A stretch of 64,000 bases of DNA from Diplolepis rosae (lineage: Eukaryota; Arthropoda; Insecta; Hymenoptera; Diplolepididae). Made by a program: the position numbers and the translations under genes. Every line of letters begins with the position of its first letter. The stretch's first letter is position 1. Of this stretch, positions 40,168-51,949 are shown in pieces. Below the pieces are notes generated by a model. That model saw only the letters and a program-made list of their open reading frames with translations. It made no database searches and had not been told where the DNA came from. The stretch spans positions 8,008,001 through 8,072,000 of the forward strand of contig JAPYXD010000308.1 of NCBI GenBank assembly GCA_030998225.1, in the 5' to 3' direction.

Positions 40168-41552
40168 AAGATTTAACGCAAAATTGTGAAAATGTAATTC
40201 AAGAGTGAGAATTTGAGGAGGTTGCCTAGTGCAGGTACGGCTCAGTAAAAAGGGGCATTACGCAAGGGCATATTTGTGGTATGCGGTAATTTGTAAGTTA
40301 TAAATTCTTTTATGCGTTAGAAATGAATAGATAACTATATTTTCACGAACCAACTATATTATTTTCTTGGATTTCTGAAAAAATATATTCCAATGTTTGC
40401 TCGGGGCACCGGAGAGTACTTGATACCAATGCCGCATACCACAATAATAGGTGTAAAGTAACGTAATTGAAAAACTGTCATAAAGAACTAAACTGGATAA
40501 AGCATAACCATACGTTACTTCAGGAAGGTTCAAAATGTGCTATTTATGTGTGCGAGCAAAAAATCATCTAAAACGTTTACAAACATGGCGTGTGTAGCAG
40601 CTGCTCTAGTAATTTTTTTTTATTAAGGTTACTACAGCATTTATAATAGCTACTGAATCTTGTTGAACAAAATACTATAGATTTACAATAGTATATTATG
40701 TGCCTAGGCACACAATGAGGGTGATTGCGTGACGAGCGACAATGTTCGCAGGAGATCGAAGCCAAGGCGTAGTCGAGACAAAGCCGAGACGAAACCGAGG
40801 CGCGATCAGTCCTGCGAGCATTGTCGGGAGTCTCGCAATGTCTCGAATTGTGTGCATTGGTACATATTCTATTTTATGTGACTGTGGTGCGGACACGAGT
40901 TTTTATGCGTACATTGGAATCTAATCTAGTACTTATGATAGTTGTTTGCTGCGCTAGTTGTACGAAGCGGGCGCAAATTGGCGACTAGTCCCGGCCATTT
41001 TGATTTTATCGGTCTTGTGTAGTAGTCAGTGCTAACGCTGTACGAAGAAGAAGAAGAATAAGAAGAAGAGTACGCTCCGCTGTACGAAGAGGAAGTGAAA
41101 AGAAGAAGAATAAGAAATAGATTGCGTTCCGCTGTAAGACTATAATGCGTATGCGAAGTTCAACTTCTACATTGTATTCCTCTGTAACGGAATATACAAC
41201 ATTGCTTTACTCTCAGCTGTAACGGAAAAACGAGTTATATAAAAATATATATTTATATGTGCTCAAAGTTTCATGAAAATATGTTCGTTGCTTCTCTACT
41301 AAAAAAATTCAAAATGATTCAAAAAGCATGACTTATTACATGCTTCCATAAGAACACATGTAAAAATTGAACACTATTTTCTCCGTTATTAACTACCTAG
41401 GCTACTTGAAATTTTAATGAGTGTTTCTTAACGCAATAATGAAGCATTATAGTCCAAGTTTAAGCAAAATCTGTTCTTTATGATTTTGGTAGGGAACCTC
41501 CTTAATATTAACCTACTCTTGAATTACATTTTCACAATTTTGCCTTAAATCT
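40168..41552. repeat. Inverted repeat pair enclosing a dispersed-repeat copy
   Basis: 40168-40232 (atttaacgcaaaattgtgaa, aatgtaattcaagagt, gaggaggttgcct) is mirrored at 41488-41575. The interior includes the dispersed repeat 40693-41260. Confidence 0.6.
40693..41260 (+). repeat. Dispersed 570-bp repeat, copy 1
   Basis: Begins tattatgtgcctaggcacac and includes a stem gcgacaatg.tcgcagga/tcctgcgagcattgtcg flanking short aag/gccgagac repeats, then a gaagaagaagaataagaaga block. Collinear with 60153-60757. Ends are weakly inverted (TATGTGCC...). Confidence 0.75.
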
Positions 41553-41924
41553 TGGTTTTGTCGTAATAAGTGAAAATCAAAAATATCTGTAATTTGTATT
41601 TTTCTTTTCAGAAAATATACATAAAATTATTGTATTAACTTCAATACCTTCAAGCTTAAAATGCCTTATGGATATGTGATATTTAGGAAATTAAGAAATT
41701 TTATTGATTTTAGATTTCTGCATGCTTGTGGCTAAAGTTCATAAAATTTTCATTTTAAAATTTGGAATATGGTTTTTGGTTTAGAAATTTTAAAAAAGTT
41801 CAATTTTAGACAAATATATCGGCAATTTCTTTTATCATTAAAACCAAATGCTCCATAAATTTTTTTTCTGCAGTGAAAACTGATCAAGCTCAACTTTTTT
41901 CGAAACCTAGCGAACACTTTGTCG
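41553..41924. other. AT-rich, unassigned
   Basis: No feature recognised. Confidence 0.3.
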
Positions 41925-42786
41925 GGTCTAGATAGCTCTCTTCGGCGTTGTATTCAAGTCTTCTGCAAGTACATCATTGCTGGTTCCTGCTTCTGGGATA
42001 TCTTCTTCTGATTCTGTTTTTCTAAAATATAGATTAGAAGCATTTAATTTTATGAAAATTTATGAATTTATTCTTATGAATTCTAGGTACAAATTAAATG
42101 AAAATCGTTTTTTCACGGTACTTTCATTTTTCACTTCCTTATCACAAATGTAACATAAAATTTGACGATATTTATGATGTTCTTGAGTAAAGCTATCTTA
42201 AAAGTACGAAAAGTGTACCGAATTTTTCTGAAATTTTATTTTAATTTGCAAATCTGTAGCTAAATAAAACTCCACTCACATGTTTCGGGAAATTGCGGTG
42301 GGAATTTCTGACATTGTGGAATTTGTATTAGCAATTCTTAGCTATTTTTAATTTTATTGTTATTCCTAAGGATGTTTAAGATACTTTATCTAAGTTTCCT
42401 GTACTTTTTTACGTAAATTTTCTCACGGTTTTTACATTTTTTCACATTTCCAAAGTTTACTTCCAAATTAGGGCTCACATATGTAATATTTTATTTATTG
42501 TGCTTAACATTTTAGAAATAAAGAACACTAATAAGGACTCTGATCAACGTCGAAACGTTTGAAATTATTTAACCTTTTGAGTTATTATTTTTGGGTCCTA
42601 GAGTCATTTATTAATAACATCGTATGAAATTTAAAATATTACTACTTACGTGTGCAAACTGCACGCTACTTTCTCCAAAGTCTCGTATTTCTTCTCCAGG
42701 TTTTTCTAATTCGGGCATAAAAATTCCAAACTCTGATGGGGAAGAAACAGCCGCCGGTTTCATGCTCACATCACGTTGACACGACA
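41925..42786 (-). CDS. Candidate two-exon gene of unknown function
   Basis: Minus strand exon 1 (about 42780-42649): ATG, SMKPAAVSSPSEFGIF, PELEKPGEEIRDFGESSVQF then CAC-GTAAGT, a consensus donor. Exon 2 (about 42020-41925) follows tatattttag and in one frame reads KTESEEDIPEAGTSNDVLAE, DLNTTPKRAI and a stop. The acidic, Pro/Glu-rich text in both looks coding. The phases of the chosen donor and acceptor do not agree by simple joining, so either the junction is different, the copy is broken, or one exon is spurious. No family recognised; may belong to a transposon. Confidence 0.35.
42520..42570 (+). other. Short retroelement-like motif
   Basis: ctctgatcaacgtcgaaacg followed by tttgaaatt resembles the CTGATGA...CGAAACG end motif of Penelope-like pseudo-LTRs, but lacks a stem between the halves. 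Confidence 0.25.
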
Positions 42787-42830
42787 TATCACTACCCGGC
42801 GGTAATTATACAGCGCAATCACGTTACGAA

Positions 42831-43775
42831 TTGTTGACACTTGTATACAACAATGTCGGAACTCATACGAAGCCGTTCCCCTTGCCGCATTCCATCCGCT
42901 GCCTGCAACTAGCGCCGCGTACAGTACTGCACATAAACTACCCTACGGGGACACCCAATACATTAGAGGTTGACCTGCCCTGGGAAGTGCCGCCTTGTGG
43001 TCCAATCCTCCTTTTTTCTTTTCCAGTCGATTCCACGTTTCCATCGGTAGCGTGGCTAAAGGCGGGTTTACACACGTTCATTATCATGTCGATTAAAATC
43101 TTTCATCTAAAGGTCGCTCCACAACGTAAGACTAAGAGAGAGTATAAAAGAGATATAAAAGTCGCTTTCTTATCAACCAGGGGTGTGTTCTCGATAATCG
43201 ATTAATCACATTAACAATTCCTGTTCGCAACTGGAATGTGTCTAGTGTCTCTAGAACAGCGCTGCGTCGTTTACAAAAGTTGTCCATATTCTCACCCGTG
43301 CTCGCATGTTGAACATGCCTGGAGTCTTGAGCAGGGCTGGGTAGTCACTGCTTCGTACTCCGCCAGGTTGGAATCTCGAGTAGTGGGTAGCTTCATAGAT
43401 AATTTGGCACATGTCAGGAACCTTGAATGGGGTTGTACAGTCCCCATTCGTGTCCGCACTCACTGGCTGTAAGTATCAGAAGGGCACTGCAGCCCCATGA
43501 CTCGCATCCGTCAAGTTGGAGTCCCGAAGATTTACCTCGAAACGTGATTTGGATTATCGCCCGAGGCCTTCGTTAATGGTTCCTTCGCTGAATATGCTAA
43601 GTTGCCATGTCTGCAAACGTGTATTCGTGCTTCTCGCTCCTCGGCTACACGTCCAACGTAACGCTGTCTTTCTCAGTTTCGTGTCAGCTTCCACGGTCAG
43701 TCTCAGTCGAGCTGATAAGATAAAATTAACATTTCCTGATTAGTTCTAAATCTTAAATCATAAATCGACGCCATT
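42831..43775 (+). other. LTR-like or unassigned sequence
   Basis: gagagtataaaagagatata (about 43137-43156) is TATA-like. Downstream frames (43236-43743) have no similarity. 42906-42942 duplicates 40036-40071 (actagcgcc.cgtacagtac then tgcacat.aactacc). Confidence 0.25.
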
Positions 43776-44740
43776 TTCGCAGTCCTGGAGCACATTGCGA
43801 TCTCCGATGCGTAATGGGACGCAGATCGGTAAGATACCGTAAGCTAGGAAACTCTACGAAACTACTCTAAATCAGCAAGGTAACTTATGGCAACTGTCGA
43901 ATTTACTTTCTGGACTCAAATATAGGGGATTCTTCCCTAGATCGTAAGCCTGTGATAGGCGGAAATTTTTCAACATTATCGATTTATCTGAATAATTAAA
44001 TGATTATGTTAAAGCTTTAAATGCATATAATAATTATAAGCCTAGACTGATTAAATATATTTTAATTTAATCTAAAATATATTGAAAACATAAACCATTT
44101 GTACAATTTAATGACCATGCATCAAATATTAGAAATCGATAAGCGCACTTCCTTTTACACAATAAATGTAGAAAGAGGAGGAAAATATTTGACATCTAAG
44201 AATAAGCAAAAAGTGCAATAGCCACTTCAGTATTCATGTAAATTCCTAAATCATCCCTGACACTATTACCTGTGTCCAACCATAGATTCTTTAATCATCA
44301 AAAAAGCCTACTATGTTCACCTTTCGATGAATCAGTAATACAGATCAAGGCAAAATCAAATTCCCAGTCTTCTGAGTATCTAAACTAGGTTCAAGCCGTA
44401 GAATAGAAAAGAAATTGAATTTTCCCTCAACATGCCCGTTAGCGATTTGAAACGAAGAATCTTCGATTACTAGTTATTGTTGTCTTGTAAAATTGCCTAG
44501 TAATACCGGTGTCGAGAAGCCGAATCGGGCGTACGAGAATAACAAAAGTCTTTATTCGTCGAGAGCAACATATTTGCGGTATATGAAGATATATGAAAAT
44601 ATAATTTTCATTTACCCATCTTCGGCGAATCATTATTAAAGGTCCAAATCAAATCGTTTGATCATCAAGCGGCAAAAAGAAACAAGAAATCGCAGAAAAA
44701 TTAACGTTACCGCATCTCAAAACGGTATTGATAACTTTCT
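43776..44740. other. Unassigned sequence
   Basis: No feature recognised. Confidence 0.3.
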
Positions 44741-44746
44741 TAACAT

Positions 44747-45060
44747 ATGTTTCCGAAGCTTACATGCCCAAGAAAAAATCAAAAGCGCCGAACCTTGAGG
44801 AAAGTTGCATCAGTAAAAAGACTTTTAAAGCATAAAGGAATAAGTGAAGCCCCTGCATTAAATGAAGAGCCCTTCAGTGAACCATCATCGGATGAGAACA
44901 GCCCTCAAACCCTCGGATGTGATTCCAGAACATGTCCTAAGTGATAAAGGAATACCAAGGAACGAAATGGCCGACAAACTGGTAGTGAATTTTCGTAAAA
45001 AATTTAAATTAAATTCAAATACAAAAATTGAAGTAAAAAGCAAAAAAATAAAGCACCGAA
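44747..45060 (+). pseudogene. Basic/acidic open frame of unknown origin
   Basis: 44747-44944: PRKNQKRRTLRKVASVKRLL then PFSEPSSDENSP, a basic then serine/acid pattern seen in C-termini of some transposases. 44950-45060 in a second frame: DKLVVNFRKKFKLNS and a Lys-rich tail. Not recognised; compositional evidence only. Confidence 0.25.
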
Positions 45061-45157
45061 GGATCACCTTTTTCTCCTCTTTTCCATCTAGGAAAGGTAG
45101 TATAAGTCTATTCTTGAAGTAAGTAGGGTATCATCCCCAAGATCTATATCGGTATCG

Positions 45158-45278
45158 TTAACACGTTGAGCGCCACGCGAATTCTTAAGGATATCCCCCT
45201 CTGGCCACGCGTTAACGTGGCCGAGACGGAAAGTTCAGTGTCAGCCATTGGTGGCTGATGTGGCACTCAACGTGTTAA
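45158..45278. repeat. TTAA-flanked 113-bp MITE
   Basis: TTAA (45158-45161) CACGTTGAGCGCCAC ... GTGGCACTCAACGTG TTAA (45275-45278): 15-bp inverted ends with one mismatch, and TTAA duplication. Fits a piggyBac-type MITE. Confidence 0.85.
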
Positions 45279-45382
45279 TCGTGGTAGTTCACATTTTTTG
45301 GTATTTATTTTGCTATTCGTTTGTGTAGGTTTCCAAATTTTGATAAAGTTTTTGATTCACTATTAAGAGGGGTTCTATCAAC

Positions 45383-45742
45383 TGTAACAAACTATACAGA
45401 GTGGCCATGAGCAAGTTGCAGAATAGGAATAAGAGTGTTAAAACCGTATATATATATATTATAAGTAGTTAGCTATTGAAAGGGGAGGAATATGAGGGAA
45501 GGATGCCGAGAACTAGGATAAACGTACTCGACACAGGCACTAAAAGAGACGCGAACCACGAAACGGACAGACAACAATCTTAGCAGACCAAAGAGTGACA
45601 CCAAGCCAACCAGTAGCAATTAGGCAACAGCAACTGAACTCGCGAATTTACATCTCGACCTTCGTCGTCCTTCGGGTGATCCCGCCTTGGCTCGGATCCA
45701 TGTCGGCCCCGCGTATCACCACTTTATAACGTCTACGTTACA
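45383..45742 (-). repeat. 3' LTR of a minus-strand Gypsy-like element
   Basis: 360 bp with TGTAAC...GTTACA ends. On the minus strand it contains cgttataaagtgg (TATA-like) and gagttcagttgctg (initiator). On its internal side 45743-45765 reads ggtgaagggggtgggagg on the minus strand, a good polypurine tract. No flanking duplication expected because the internal region follows. Confidence 0.65.
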
Positions 45743-46177
45743 CCTCCCACCCCCTTCACCGAAGGGGTTAGCATTTATCCTCTGGGAGGTAGTTCCCTTT
45801 CGAAACACCAAATTGTTGATTGATTCTCAGTTCTAACCAGTTGGATTTGTCATGCACGTTTCCTCTTAATTTATTATCGTTAATTTTTATTATTAAAATT
45901 TCTTGTAATTCTGCATTTATCAGTTCCCATTCCCCTTTCACGTATTTTTTGTTTATCGGCGTTAGGAGTCATGAATTTTTTCCTACATCTGTTCGGTCTA
46001 TTATTGTTACAAAAAGAGTCGTGTATTGTATAGAGTAAGATTGGTAATTATTTCTCGTAGAATCGACAACTTAAACCTTCGAAGTTTTCTCCTATTATGT
46101 TCCTCAGAATCTCAGCCGATTCGACAATGGTTTGCATCGATTTTTCAGCTATGGTTCCTTTTGATCTGCGATATATA
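45743..46177 (-). other. 3' internal part of the minus-strand Gypsy-like element
   Basis: Polypurine tract and non-coding or decayed sequence up to the Tc1/mariner insertion at 46178. Confidence 0.4.
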
Positions 46178-47715
46178 CAGGATGAGGCATATAAAGTGTT
46201 ACAGAGCGATAGAACTCAAACTATTGATCATATTCAAAAATGTTTTCGACAAAAGTTTCAGTGTTCGAGAAGGCCGTCATATTCGACCACCCAATTTTTT
46301 TTATCGGTGGAGGCGCTGAAGCTACGTCAAAGTAAACTCCACCTTTTTAAATAGAATCTTGTATTTTTTTCGATGACATTATTACCGATTTTAAGACGAA
46401 TTCAGCGACCTACAACACAAGGTCATTCTAGTCATGCAAAGTATGAAAATAGTCGAAAAATAATTTACATTTCTTTTTATTTCTTTTTATTTCTTACGAT
46501 ACCCATGATAATACACATCGATAGGGTATTGTTGACATCGGTAGAAAGTAAGCATTTTCTGCTGACATATTAGTTAGTCACGCATTACCTTCTAATGTGA
46601 GTACAACGAAGCGCGAAAATGAACGATTTTCAAAAATATTTTGATACGTTGAAGGTGCTGAGAGAATGCTGTAAACGTTACAGAAACTCATAAGACTTGT
46701 ATGCGGCTCGTTATCCGGATAGGAAACAAAAATCGCACATGGCTTTTACGCAATTAGCTGACCGTTCCTGTCGCTTCGGTACAGTGAAAGAAACAAACAC
46801 GAGTCAAACGTCGACCAATTGTTAATAAAAATAATGCAGCTGCTATCTTAGCTCTTGCTGCACTAAATCCACATGCGGGCAGCAGGCAAATGGAAAAGAA
46901 AGTAGAATTAGTCAGCGATCTGTATTAAGGATTTTACATCAACACAAGTTCCTTCCGTATCGTATGTCATTACATCAGGATTTGTAGGGCAATGATTTCC
47001 TAAAACGCGTCAATTTTTATAATTGGATTCGTAAAAAAATGCGAACAAATGTCTCATATTTGAGTCATGTGCTTTTTTCTGATGAAGCTAACTTCGCAAA
47101 TACGGGGAATGTGAGTAGGCATAATATGCATTATTGGGAAAATGAGAATCCTCGATGGATGAGAACTGTACCATTTCAACATCCGTGGTCCGTTAATTGT
47201 TGGTGCCGCATTGTCGGTGATCACGTCATTGGTCCATATTTTTTTCAAGGTCGCTTGAGTGGGCAAGTTTACGCAAACTTTCTGCAAAACGTACTGCCTC
47301 AATTGATAGAAGACGTGAGCATGTTCGCATGAACATGCGGATTCAGCACGACGGTGCACTACCCCATTATGCTATGTGTTCAAGACAAGTGATAAATATA
47401 CGATGAATGTACGAGCATGTACCGAAATTACACCACAAATGTTGGCTCAAGTTAGACGGTCTTTTCATCAGCGAATTAAGAAGTGCTTACAAGTCGAGGG
47501 ACATCACTTCGAGCATCTTCTGTAGGTAGGCCGAAACCAAGGTTAGTGGATCCTTTGAAGGTGATTATTCCAATATGTTTCGATTTCTCGAAAAGAAATA
47601 GGGTGATTCAGTATGACGGCCTTCTCGAACACTGAAACTTTTGTCTGAAACATTTTTGGATATGATCAATAGTTTGAGTTCTATCGCTCTGTAACACTTT
47701 ATGTGCCTCATCCTG
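46178..47715 (+). mobile_element. Tc1/mariner-superfamily transposon with TA flanks and about 110-bp inverted repeats
   Basis: CAGGATGAGGCATATAAAGT... at 46178 is mirrored by ...ACTTTATGTGCCTCATCCTG ending at 47715, each flanked by TA. The repeats extend through gttctatcgctctgtaacac and gtgttcgagaaggccgtcat. It carries a decayed transposase in sense and lies inside the minus-strand Gypsy-like element. Confidence 0.9.
46620..47525 (+). pseudogene. Tc1/mariner transposase, catalytic C-terminal part deleted
   Basis: N-terminal half is broken (AARYPDRKQKSHMAF; SQRSVLRILHQHKFLPYRMS). 47039-47332: SHVLFSDEANFANTGNVSRH with the first catalytic Asp, then SVNCWCRIVGDHVIGPYFF. After a shift, RIQHDGALPHYAMCSRQV has the second Asp. 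The PDLTPLDF block with the last catalytic residue is missing; 47420-47525 rejoins as LAQVRRSFHQRIKKCLQVEG and a terminal HHFEHLL before TAG. Confidence 0.85.
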
Positions 47716-47719
47716 TATA

Positions 47720-48110
47720 TAAAAGAACAAGAACAAAAAAATTAAATAAAAGGTGACATCTAGACAGATTCCAGCATGGTCGGTGATTTAATCTTTCACA
47801 ATCATCGTCCAGTACCACCAGCATTTTGGGGTCTTCTGTGATTGGTTTGGGTAGGGAATTAGGCATTGCCTCTATGTGATAGGGAGTAGATTTCAATTTA
47901 GGGACTAGTCGAAATGACACATGTTTCACGACCTTACTAATCATAATAAGTATGACTACTTGTCCTATTATTTCCACGGTTTCTCCGTTCGCTACCACTA
48001 GACTTTGGAAGGGTGGTTTGAGATTTGAATAATTTGAACTTAGGATTTTTTCCAGCAGTTTCTTGCTAACATATCGACGGTTCCGGATTATATTAAACTA
48101 TGTTTTCGTG
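47720..48110 (-). pseudogene. Gypsy-type protease fragment
   Basis: Minus strand RRYVSKKLLEKILSSN then VVANGETVEIIGQV and KHVSFRLVPKLKS, the second half of a Ty3/Gypsy retropepsin with the flap region. The first catalytic block is upstream and not visible. Together with the LTR at 45383 it defines one minus-strand element, most of whose pol has been lost. Confidence 0.6.
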
Positions 48111-49829
48111 ACACATAAAAAGTAAAGTAACTCACCGTTCCAGTTAAAAGTAAAGCAAATCAAAAGTCCCGTGAATACCAAAGTATCTCAGAATGATTGA
48201 TGAAATGTAAAGTAACTCGTTTTTTGACGTTTTGAGAAAATAGCCATGAAAGATTCAAGGCTGTCTGAAAAATCCGTGATTAATATTAAGCTAGGAAATT
48301 TCCAACATCTCCAAAATTGGGGCTGGAAAAGACGCTAGGGAGAGTCATACCCAGTAAGGACAACTGAGGAGTCAATCCAGGCGTCTCTTCTTAATATCAT
48401 ATCGTGTGCTTGCACAAGATAGTGCAGCGCAGATCGAGGCTGGCAAAAGATGCACACTTTCACCCGTGGACCGGCCAGCCTAGGTCGATCGTAGAGGGTT
48501 CTTTTTCTTTTTAGCTATAGAAAATTGAGTCGCCTTTCAAGAGTGTTCTATGTATTCTGTTCAGAACTGTACAGGTTGTGTGCAATTAATAACAAAAACG
48601 GCTTGGCATCAGACAAAATTTTCGAAGTTATTTTTTTCATTCGCCAACTTTTTTCCTAATTGTTTGAATAAAAAAGTTGCCGATGAAAAAACGTAGAAAA
48701 TTTGAAGACAAACATTTTAAATATCTAAAAATTGAAATCATTTTGGTGCAATACTCATATAGTAGCATCTGCTCGGTAAAACCCGCGCGCGCTCATACAA
48801 TTTCGGAAAGCGGCAGCGCTTCTGATATGTCTCACTTGACCCGTGAATTCACCAGCTCAAGATAGTCGTACAAGATTCTTTTTTTTCAACCTGTTGAAAA
48901 TTGAGTTTTCTTTAACAAACATTCTATACTTTTCAGTAACAAATGCATAATTTTTCAGCTACATATTAACGAAAACATTTTTTGCAAAAAAATGTCTGAT
49001 ATTTTTCTCTTTACGTGCTATAACTTTTTTTCCTAATTGTTTCGACACAAAATATTTGGAATTAAAAAACAGTAAGGAATTCCATAAAGAAGATTAAAAA
49101 TTTTTTTCTTTTTCCTGTGCGGTGGACGTAGGCAGAGATATTGACCAAAAACTGAAAACATGCATTATTGCAAATAAATGAATAAATAAATAATAAATAA
49201 ATGAGTCACACAACAAATTATAGCAAAATCTTCTATTTCATACGTGTCGTATTTTTTCTCGGTGTCACTTGGACTACATGAAGCATACGCTTTTGGCTTA
49301 TCTTTGCCTGTTTCTACTTGTGATGATATATTTTCTATTGCGAATCCTGAAGCATCTGTTGTGAGTACAGTTAATAAAAATCGGGACGTTGTAAAAAGTG
49401 GTTCTTCACATAATTTTGCTTTTAAAATATCGAAAGCTGTTTTTTGTTTTTCATTCTAATTGTAATCTGGGTCTTGCTGCTAAATTGTTGAAATCACTTT
49501 CATATAAACGAGACGATAAACGTGAAAGATAACGATAAAGGCAACGGTAAAGTCACTCTAGACTCAATTTCTCCAATTCAACATGTTCGACTTAACGGTA
49601 GAAGAAGGGGTAGTTCAAAATGAAATTGGCAAAACTCAAGTAAAATAAGATGAAATCATGATATTTATTATAGTGAAAACCATTCTGACAAAAATCCAAG
49701 TCGGCAAAATTCGCTTCAAAAAAGAGCCTCAAATACAGAAATAACGTTGACATTCCTTAAGTAAAAATAAATAGAAGTTAATTATTGGTCTTACGGTCCT
49801 ATTTAAACAAAATATATTTTATTAAGAAA
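48111..49829. repeat. Unassigned, with a degenerate direct duplication
   Basis: 48495-48700 and 48870-49075 share the order ttctttt...gaaaattgagt...tttt, then aactttttt, cctaattgttt and gaa.aaaaaac at about 375 bp offset. 49244-49459 has a 71-codon frame without similarity. Confidence 0.4.
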
Positions 49830-49837
49830 CTTTTGCT

Positions 49838-49892
49838 ACGTTTTGACCTCACTGCGGATCTTTATCAAAGAATACATCAGTCATCTAAAATA
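49838..49892 (-). ncRNA. Degenerate hammerhead-like motif in Penelope-like 3' sequence
   Basis: Minus strand tttgataaagatccgcagtg then aggtcaaaacgt: it resembles CTGATGA, stem GATC/GGTC, GAAAC with base changes in both core boxes. Position just 3' of a Penelope-like element agrees with where such ribozymes lie in that class. Confidence 0.35.
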
Positions 49893-50164
49893 CATAAAAT
49901 TAAACTTATTTTTAACATGAAAAGCACAAAGATTTTATCTTCTTTTTGTTTTTTATAACTTACAAAAGCATGATAGTTAAAATTAAAGCCTCATTGTGGG
50001 CTTAATACTTTAAAGTCACATTATAAATACGACGTGTACAGACAGACGTTACAATACAAACTGTTTAGAAGTGTCGAAATGTAATTAAAATAGGCAATAG
50101 TAAGATAACTCTCGATAAATTTCTGATGAAATGCGCGCTGAAGCATGAAAATATTAGAAAACCG

Positions 50165-51255
50165 AATTTATTTTTAATTTACTATAAAATTTAACGTATG
50201 ATGCATTGGTATATTTGGTTAATGTTCATAATTTCAGTCCTTAAATTTATTAAATTCTCAATATTTTTATTAATATGAATTGATTCAATGATTCTCCTGT
50301 TATAAGTATTATTTCCTCGAGCTGAAATTTTAACATTATTAAAATCAGAAAGCTGGTTGAACTCCCATGAGTGTTTTGACATGCCTATGTTTAAATTTTC
50401 AATTCTACAATCCCCTTTATGCTCATAAATTCAATCTTTTAATCACTTGCCAGTTTCACCAATATAGATCTTATTAGATTATTTACATTTTATAAGGAAC
50501 ACAACGATAGACAAATTTTCTATTTTACCTAAATCTATTTTATTTATTAACAAATTTTCCAAAGTGTGGTTATTTTGAAAATAGGTATTAATTTCAAATT
50601 TTTTGAATCTTTCCTTAGTCTTTCGGAAAGATCTTGGATATAAGGTAAAGTAACTTTAAGATCAGTTTTTTTTGTATTTTTCTAAACATTTGTTTCTCTT
50701 TTTATCTTTAAGGAAAGTGTTATATATTTTGTAAATTCGTTCTTTAATATCACACTCAATTAACTTCAATGGATAACTATTTAATTATAAAATATTTTTT
50801 ATTTGGCTTAAGTTTTCTTTTTTACATCTACTGTCACTAAGTTTAATACATCTATTTACTAAACTTGTATTAAATCAATTTTCTGACAGAACAAATGATG
50901 GAATTTATAATTCAAATAACAACCAGACCAAGTAGGTTTTTGAAACCAGTTTATGATTAAATTACCATTATTCATTTTTTTAATCTCTAATTCTAAGAAG
51001 TTCAAAGTATTGTTTTCTTCGATTTTCAAGGTAAATTGAAGGTATTGTTCAATACTATTAAAAACATTCAGAAACTCTATAATTTTATCTGTAGGGACAA
51101 TTGTAAATATGTCATCCACATAACGTTAATAGAGAATCGGTTTGAAAGATAATGTTGATAACGCTCTTTTTTATACAACCTCCATAACCATGTTTGATAC
51201 CAAAGGAGACAGAGGAGAACCCACTGGACATCCTGACGTCTGATAGAGTGTAAAA
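50165..51255 (-). pseudogene. Second Penelope-like element: RT end plus GIY-YIG
   Basis: 51255-51123: a SDVRMSSGFSSVSF/SNMVMEDV-type block in two frames, then YVDD at 51111-51122 and DIFTIVPTDKIIEFLNVFN, LNFLELEIKKMNNGNLIINW and FQKPTWSGCYLNY. 50540-50165: VYRCVPYK, KIYIGETGK, YEHKGDCRIENLN and HSWEFNQLSDFNNVKI, a decayed GIY-YIG domain. Many stops in between. It diverges from the plus-strand copy at 18.9 kb, so it is another lineage. The 5' part is lost where a mariner piece begins. Confidence 0.85.
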
Positions 51256-51830
51256 ACGAGCATTTCGGTCATATTTTGCTTTTTTATTTCCGCGAAGGAA
51301 AGAACGCAGCAGAGACTGCAAAAAATTTATGTAATGTGTATGGTGAGGAAGCCTTAAAAAACGGACAGTGTCGAAATCTGTTTGGTAAATTGCGTTCTGG
51401 GGATTTTTCATTCAAAGATGAGCAACTTCAGGTCCGCTACATGAAATTGATGATGACCAAATCAAAGCCATAATCGAATCGGATCGTCATGGAACCGTGC
51501 GAGAGATTGAGAAAATGTTAAAAATACCAAAATCAACAATCGACTGTCATATAAAACGTCTTGGACTCGTTGAGAAACTTGATATTTGGATTCCACATGA
51601 ATTGAAAAAAATTTATTGAACAAAACGCATCAACGCTTGTGATTGGCATTTTAAACGCAATGAATTCAATCCTTTTTTGAAACGAATTATCACTGGTGAT
51701 GAAAAATGGATTGTTTAAAAAAATATATCATTTCTTGTATTCAAAAAAATGTGTTCAACTTGTATGAAAAAACCAGCAATTACTTCTGGTCAAATCAATC
51801 AATGGTCATTCGACCGATGGAAGTAAGTGA
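51256..51830 (+). pseudogene. Mariner transposase N-terminal half (another lineage)
   Basis: FYFREGKNAAETAKNLCNVY, GKLRSGDFSFKDE, ESDRHGTVREIEKMLKIPKS, HIKRLGLVEKLDIWIPHEL and FLKRIITGDEKWIV (first catalytic Asp). Several shifts and stops; homology fades after 51715. It differs in sequence from copies A and B, so it represents another mariner subfamily. Confidence 0.85.
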
Positions 51831-51949
51831 GAAAATAAAAGAGAGAGACAAAAATGCTTCTGTACAATTTTTATTTTACAAAGACCAGACAAAGGCCTCG
51901 GAACCGCGTTAGCATTACTTCTGGGTCATTGCCTATGGGCGCAATTCCC

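Noticed and set aside
43236..43743. Plus-strand frames of 75-78 codons
   Set aside because: No similarity, no splice or start context; region looks LTR-like.
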